Below the pieces are notes generated by a model, which worked only from the letters and a program-made list of their open reading frames with translations, searched no databases and was not told where the DNA came from. DNA of 62,000 bases from Gnetum montanum (lineage: Eukaryota; Streptophyta; Gnetopsida; Gnetales; Gnetaceae), in NCBI GenBank assembly GCA_015680685.1, contig MNCI01004181.1, positions 70,483 to 132,482 of the forward strand, in the 5' to 3' direction. The position numbers and the translations under genes are program-made. Shown here piece after piece: positions 56,369 through 62,000 of the stretch (position 1 is the first letter of the stretch; each line of letters starts with the position of its first letter).

Positions 56369-57550
56369 GATTGGAATTAATAAGTGATTTTTCTATTTTT
56401 TTAAAGAATTCTTTCCATATTTTCACATTCTTTGATATTCCCTTATTCTTGTATACTTTTCTATTTCTTTAATTTTTCATTCTTTTAATATTTTTCATTC
56501 TTTATACTTTTTCATAAATTTTACTGTCTTTTCCATTTCATGTATACTTTGTTTTCAAATCCTTTGTAAATAATTTTGATTACTAATAAGACACATTACA
56601 AATAAAGGCAAGATGTAGTCCAATAAAGTGAAGATTTCTCTATGTTATCAAGTCATAAGAGATTGATTATTTGCATAGTGAGCCCATATCATCCATCCGC
56701 CCATTCCATTAATAAGAGGTTGTTACCATGGCCATAATGATATTATTTTCCATCATACAACTAAGAATAAACTTGTGATCATTATGCCTAGATAGAAGAG
56801 CGAAGAACCAAGTGGGAATGTAAAGGGTGTGACATCAAGGGAATTTGTGGATTATTTTGGATTACTATTGTGAAGTTCTATCATGTTACTAAGGTTGTAT
56901 TATATATCCTTGTAGATCTAATGAAAAATATGAGTAAAAGTAAAATAAGTGCTACCTTAAAAGGTTGACACAAATAACAAATAAAAGAGCACAAAATAAA
57001 TTTCTAGGGATCACACTATAAAGACATGCTACCCATGCTTCAAGGTAGGTGGCTTCTACGGAATCTTAAAAATAAACAAGTTCCATAAATAAACTTCTCC
57101 CTTGGACAATATGCCAAGTGATGATACTCCTTGTAACATTGATAGTCTAACAATTGTAATTCTAGGAGATGACACAATGTGATGTCATTGGATGTGGTCT
57201 AGACTTGGTTTGAATCTTGGACATAAAGGCTAATGATTACCTTAACCACCAACAAAACACAAGAATTCATTATGCCTATGATAGAACACCTTATGTCCTG
57301 ATTTCCTATAATCCCTTTTAAGCCCATTTCATCTCACTGTTTGAATAATCATAACTTACGATTTTGTGTAACATAGAGTTATTTTCCCAATTTGGTGGTA
57401 TTAACATATGTGTTTTGCTAAATAGGTATGCATTACATTCAAATCCTTAAGTTCCTAAGGATACTTTAGGCATGGTTGTATAAAAGCATTAAGAGCTGGA
57501 GCCTTCTTTAGAGAGGACCCACTTGTATAACTGTTGTATGTTATACTTGT
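56353..57550 (+). other. Conserved non-coding region of element A, cut by B
   Basis: T-rich tract (56390-56580), then GTGAGCCCATATCATCCATCC (56679), GGTGTGACATCAAGGG (56826), AAAGACATGCTACCCATGC (57020) and GAGAGGACCCACTTGTATAAC (57511), the same blocks as F. ORF3 is not reached because B begins at 57551. Confidence 0.7.
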
Positions 57551-58342
57551 TGATGAAACACATTTATTGTTGGCCCCGATGTCAAGTACATGATGTCAAA
57601 GTATCTACCTTGGGTCTATAAATACTGTGCCTAGGCTCTAGTTTTTAATTAGTTTTTAGTTTTTCAATTTAGTTTTTAGTCAAAGTAGCGAAGCTTTTGC
57701 AGTTTATTTTCCTTAGAGTTAAAATATTTTCTGAGTGCTCGTAGAAGGAGTCTAAAGTATGTATGGTTCTTTGTTCGAGCACTAATGTACCTGAGCATAG
57801 TAGTGTGATGGGAATCAAACAAAATCTTTTCACAATCCTTGCAACACTAAGAATAGCTTAATATTTCCTTTAATGCATTTTAGTTTCTTGCTCTTTATTT
57901 TAATGCATTTGAATTAAGCAATTCATTTCCAGTAGTTAATGAACATAAGCACAACCACTTTGAGCATTCATATAGTACTTGGTAAGCTAGCAATAGTGTT
58001 ATATGTGTTCAGGATGTGTCCAGGAAAGTGGGGTGGTTACTTATGTTAGGTTATCTAGGCAATAGACATTAGTTTTTAATCTACTCTACCCTTATTCTTG
58101 TTGTAGGCAATTACATCCATAAAATATAAAACGACAAAAATTCATATACTTCAATTACATTTAAACCATATCCTTGAGCCTCACAAGTGTAGTTGGGAAG
58201 ACAACGAATGTTCTTAACATCATTTTACTTCCTAGAGAAACTAGTGTACAAGGTAACTATAGGTCCATAGAATTCGACTGGATTGCATGTAATGCCTTAG
58301 TGATTTGTATAGTTGGGCGTAGGGGTACCTCACCGCTCATCA
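57551..58342 (+). repeat. 5' LTR of element B
   Basis: 792 bp from TGATGAAACAC to CTCATCA. TATAAATACTG near 57617. No GATATC array and no GGGCCCC repeats. Same family as the solo LTR at 24104-24863. Confidence 0.88.
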
Positions 58343-58343
58343 T

Positions 58344-58361
58344 TGGCAGCGTTGCTGGGGA
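58344..58361 (+). other. Primer binding site, tRNA-Asp type (element B)
   Basis: TGGCAGCGTTGCTGGGGA matches the complement of the tRNA-Asp 3' end at 15 of 18 positions, the best match in the window. Confidence 0.82.
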
Positions 58362-58501
58362 CCTTTTTGTTGTTTTGTGCACTATGTAGGGCCTAGTGAA
58401 AGTATTTAAATTTTTGGAACAAACCCTAGAATCATATCTTATTTCAAAATTACTACAACCAATTCTCAAACCACATTGTGATTTTTATTTCATTAACCAA
58501 A

Positions 58502-61010
58502 AATGTCTTCTTCTCACATGTGTGCTTCTCCATCCAAGGCTAATAATGTTCATTTGACAAAGCCTCAATAGTACCAAATCATATATACTCACCCCAATGA
58601 GTATGTGCCAAAATTCATCTTCATCCTACACCAAGATGAACAGCTATAGTGGCATGACATGGAGGGTAACATTGTGTTGCCACTTGATTATGCTACTCCT
58701 ACAATGCTCTATCAAACACTTGCATGATGTGGTCTTCAAGACTGCCATGGGGAGTATAATGTGGAAGATGTTAATGGCAAGGATTACCACCCTATCGAAG
58801 CATAATGCCTACAAGAACAATCGCTAGAACAACGCTATGAGTTTTCAAAAGGAAAAGGACTTGATGATCCTCCATTCTTATTGTAACAATAAGCAAGTGG
58901 GAAGCCTTTCTCTAGGGGCTTTCCATTTAATGATGCTCCTCTCTTTAACTTTAGCAATAAAGGTCAAAACCAAAATCTACACTCCATAGTTCACAATCCT
59001 AATTCTAGTAACAAGGGATCTAATGACAAAGAAGGATCCAGTGGAGCAAGTTAAGATAAGGATGCAAAAAGAAGAAGAAGGCAAGATCATGACCATGGTC
59101 ACGATTGCCAAAGAGGTAGTAGTAGGCATCGTGATGGTGTTGGTTCTTCTTCCTCTTCCCCTTCATCATCATCATCTTCTTCTAGCTCTGACTATGACCG
59201 CAAAAGGTGAGATCATGATGAAGGTGATTAGAATGAACGAAATGATCAACGAGACCAAAATAACCAAAGGGATCATTAGGATAGACAAGAACAAGGGCAT
59301 AGACATTCAAGAGAGGTACATCACCATGAATGAAGGGGTAGTAGAGGGCATCATAGGCATCATGATCAAAGCCTTGATGAGCCTCTATTTGCTACCCAAA
59401 GTATGCTTAACATTGTAGAGGCAGTCAGAATTCCAATAAAGCATGTGAAAGATAGATGAATCAAATGATTAGACATGAACAATATTCCTCGATTTGAAGG
59501 GAGATACAACTCTGATTCATAGAATCATCTTCAGGCTTTCCAAGATGCATGTGCCTTATAGAACATAGAGAATGACTGATAGAAATTGAAGTTGTTCCCA
59601 AGGACACTCATCAAAGAAGCAAAGAACTGGTACTAGAATCTATCAGATGATGGAGTACCATGCTCAAATTATTCAATGACAAGTATCAAACGTACTCCAA
59701 AGTGTCCAACTTAAGGAAGCAAATCCAAGGATGGAAGTAAGGAATTCACAAACCCTTTGATGCTGCTATTGGTTGATACTATGCCTTAATGAACGAATGT
59801 CCTAGCCATGGTTATTTTCAATTGGTTCAACTTTGCCACATTGTAGATGGGCTTCGTAATGAAATGAGGTAGTGTCTATGCCTAAGGGTGATTGTGAGAA
59901 CTAAGTGCCCATCAAGTACAAAGATTAATAGAGTAGGTCACCAAAGAGGAGGATGAACTAAGAAAAAGAGAAAGTGCAAAGGAGTACAATCGTGATCCTT
60001 TCATTTGCATGAGGGAGGTTTGATTCTACGATAGTGATGATGAATCCATATTTGACAAGGGGATGCATAAGAAAGCCTTGCCACTTCAACAATTCCAATA
60101 TGAACTTACAACCAAGGTTGATTAGCTAAGGGACTCCATGGATAGTAGATTTTAAGCTATCCTTAAAATTGCTGAAGAGTCCATAGAACAAGGTAGTGAC
60201 AGTAAGCGCAAGAGGTGCAAGGAAGTTAAACGTGCATATTATAAAGGTAAGGGAAAAATTGCTATAATAGAAGAGGTTGTGGATAGTGAATTAGATGATG
60301 ATCGTGGATGTGATTTCTGTTAGTACAAACATCCCAAGGGATGTTGCCCCATTATGTTACATTTATAAAAGTCTAGGGTGTATGCTTTACATCCACAACT
60401 TACACAAAGAAAAACATCTAAAAGGTTATCTTATCCTCAAGGTAATCATAGGTAGGTAGTTCCACTAGTAACAACTTTATCATCCAAGTGGAGCCCCATC
60501 ACAACCATATGAATAGTATCAATAGTGGTAGCAACCACAATCATGGGCGCTTGCATTGCTAAGGCAACAGTACTATTATCAATAGCTTGATCCATATGGT
60601 TATAATATTCAACAACCCATGTCTTCACGTGACTCTTCAAGTCACATTTCTAATTTCCAGCCTCACTACCATCCTTTAGATTATTACCAAGCTCCTTCAC
60701 CACATGAAAGAAGGGATACCGCCTCCTATCCTTATTCTCCTTCTGTCCCTGCACATAATCATCCTCGAGTTGCACATCTACCATTAGCTCCTCCTATGGA
60801 GGGTAAATTGCCCACTCAACCAGAACAACATAATGCTACGAGGGCCATTAATTTACAATCCAATCATCAATTGGAAAGGTCGAATGCTTGATTAAAGAAA
60901 AGACCTTCCTTTCAACCCCATAGTCCACCTAAGCCTTCACCTACACTCACAGTTGATAACCTTGCTCCTACCTCTTTCTCCATATCAAATTCCTTTGGGC
61001 CTCCTTGAAA
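58502..61010 (+). pseudogene. gag of element B
   Basis: The start at 58502 reads MSSSHMCASPSKANN, then YTHPNEYVPKFIFILHQDEQ. A serine run (about 59145-59190) is followed by the gag core (59400-59990), where AESWYKSLEP has become AKNWY, stop, NLS. The knuckle CDFC.YKHPKGCC is at 60309-60344. The last part (60619-60891) is rich in P, H, Y and Q, as in all copies. Several stops. Confidence 0.78.
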
Positions 61011-61017
61011 CCAAACT

Positions 61018-61533
61018 TTGCCAAGGATCCATACTGTAATGCTCACTCATACTATGTTTGATTGGATCCATGGAGAAAACCTTCCCAAGAAGTTAGTTGA
61101 TATTGGAAGTCCTTTAATCTATTTGCAAATTTTTGGGAATGAACTGTGTAAGACTCTTCTTGATTCAGGTTCTAGTGTTAATTTGATTTCTCATGAGATG
61201 TACACTACATGAAACTTGCCTCCTCTCAAGAAGAGTAACATAAGATTAGAACTGGCAAACCAGTCCATCACTGTACCATGGGGACTGGTAGAAGACATTG
61301 TGACCACTGTCTATGGGTGGTCTTATCTTGCTAACTTCTTGGTAATCAAAGTGAAGAACTACAAAGGGGACTTCCAAATCATTATGGGAAGGGCATGGAT
61401 AAGTACTGTAGATGCAAGAATGGGCATCAGAGATCTTTCTCTAGAGATATCTAAAGGAAATGCATTTGGAAAGATCAAGAAGAAAAGAGTTCCATGCATT
61501 GCATATAATGATACAGGGTGCAATTGTGTGTAG
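61018..61533 (+). pseudogene. Aspartic protease of element B
   Basis: Two open parts (61018-61212 and 61216-61533) in one frame separated by a single stop (TGA in MYTT.NLPPL). The active site LLDSGSSVNLIS (about 61155) is intact. ANQSITVPWG, VEDIVTTVYGWSYLANFLVI, IIMGRAWISTVDARMGI, DLSLEIS and DTGCNCV follow. The best preserved protease in the window; a stop follows the GCNCV motif. Confidence 0.9.
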
Positions 61534-61757
61534 AAACTTTGGGCCATAAAGTAAGCATCAATCTCTACATGGAAGTAGTATGTGCCAGAAGTAGAAATTC
61601 AAAGATGTCTATATGCAGCATCCATAAAACAGGAGGGCATCTAGTGGGTGACTACTAATTTAGAAAGTAGCACACTTTGCATGGAACTAGTTGAGAGCCT
61701 AACATGTGCATATGTCATAGGCATGGATGAACTCGAGTAAGTTCATCACCAACTACA
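61534..61757 (+). pseudogene. Protease-RT linker of element B, ending in the RT deletion
   Basis: LWAIK, then the acidic linker with MDELE (61722) and HHQL. In G the same stretch (46265-46300) leads on to RT; here it ends at about 61757 and RNase H connection sequence begins. Confidence 0.6.
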
Positions 61758-62000
61758 AGATTGCAAAATCATTAGTTGAGCTAACAAAGAAAGATGATCC
61801 CTTAATCTGGACCATAGAATGTGAGGAAACATTCCAGCAACTGAAAGAAAAGCTTGTAGAAACTCCAATTTTGCAAGCACTTAAGTAGTTTAGACCATTT
61901 CATATCATGATAGATGCATCAAATTATGCTTTAGGATATTTTTTGACATAGTTAGATGACAAGAAACATCCATACTACATCCATAGTGCTAACCAAAGCA
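61758..62000 (+). pseudogene. RT-RNase H connection and RNase H start of element B
   Basis: KIAKSLVELTKKDDP, CEETFQQLKEKLVETPILQA, FHIMIDASNYALGYFL and DDKKHPYYIHSA are the classic thumb-connection and start of gypsy RNase H (DAS motif). One stop after ALK and one after FLT. Runs off the window edge. Confidence 0.88.

Larger units (their letters stand above)
39212..57550 (+). mobile_element. Element A: Athila-like retrotransposon, interrupted by G and cut by B
   Basis: A has a 5' LTR, tRNA-Asp-type primer site and gag (39212-42054), is interrupted by G (42055-54680), then continues with the rest of gag, the protease, the tail also seen in F and the non-coding region, until element B cuts it at 57551. 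RT, RH and IN are absent between protease and the non-coding region, as in F, so A and F belong to one non-autonomous line. A is inserted in the gag of C. Confidence 0.85.
57551..62000 (+). mobile_element. Element B: Athila-like retrotransposon, RT deleted, runs off the window
   Basis: 5' LTR, tRNA-Asp-type primer site, gag, a well-preserved protease, then a jump at about 61757 to the RT-RNase H connection. RT fingers and palm are missing. It continues past 62000. It is inserted in the non-coding region of A. Confidence 0.88.

Noticed and set aside
1-62000. CRISPR arrays, bacterial operons, rRNA or organelle genes
   Set aside because: None of their signatures occur; regular repeats found are LTR U3 arrays, tandem duplications and microsatellites.

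Overview
The window looks like nuclear DNA of a plant with a large genome. A gymnosperm is my best guess, from the sheer load of old, mutually nested, heavily decayed LTR retrotransposons in AT-rich sequence; this is inference. No intact host gene, rRNA, canonical tRNA, CRISPR array or bacterial-type operon is visible. Almost everything is Ty3/gypsy sequence of an Athila-like kind: LTRs that begin TGATGA and end TCATCA, a primer site complementary to the 3' end of tRNA-Asp, gag and an aspartic protease, in some copies reverse transcriptase (RT), RNase H (RH) and integrase (IN), then a roughly 1.2-kb non-coding region, a third reading frame (ORF3) and the 3' LTR. I name the copies by letter.

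Left block (1-15155). Element D (1-3696, +) is the 3' part of a copy with a CpG-rich 3' LTR, probably the youngest here. It lies in the ORF3 of an older element E (3697-6918 and 14636 to about 15155). Element F (6919-14635, +) sits inside the 3' LTR of E. F is complete from LTR to LTR with a perfect 5-bp target duplication (CTAAC), but has only gag, a conserved tail and a short ORF3: no protease, RT, RH or IN.

Middle block (15155-27644). This holds the only sequence that is not Athila-like: an unrecognised possible gene remnant (16130-16900 and 21974-22689), a 390-bp direct repeat (16900-17289 and 21602-21973) flanking a 580-bp foldback element (17294-17873) and an LTR-less Ty1/copia pol fragment (18164-21601, -), a LINE relic on the minus strand (22690-25240) split by a solo Athila-like LTR (24104-24863), a CA-rich microsatellite, a SINE-like piece, and a fragment of a different, chromovirus-like gypsy pol (27190-27644, -).

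Right block (27645-62000). Element C (27645-39211, -) has 3' LTR, full-length ORF3, IN, RH, RT, protease and gag. Element A (39212-57550, +) interrupts C in gag. A is itself interrupted in gag by element G (42055-54680, +; both LTRs) and downstream by element B (57551 to beyond 62000, +). G lacks RH, B lacks RT, A and F lack RT, RH and IN, so no copy could move by itself now.

How the parts work together: gag, protease and pol make particles, cDNA and integration; the LTRs carry the promoter. The recurring unexplained features are (1) a CTAAT branch-site-like motif and an AG directly before the ORF3 start codon, suggesting a spliced subgenomic ORF3 message, (2) a polypurine-tract-like motif (AGTCRTGGGGG) that recurs at up to three module borders per element, (3) a block-conserved non-coding region between pol and ORF3, and (4) arrays of GATATC-centred palindromes in the LTR U3 of one family.
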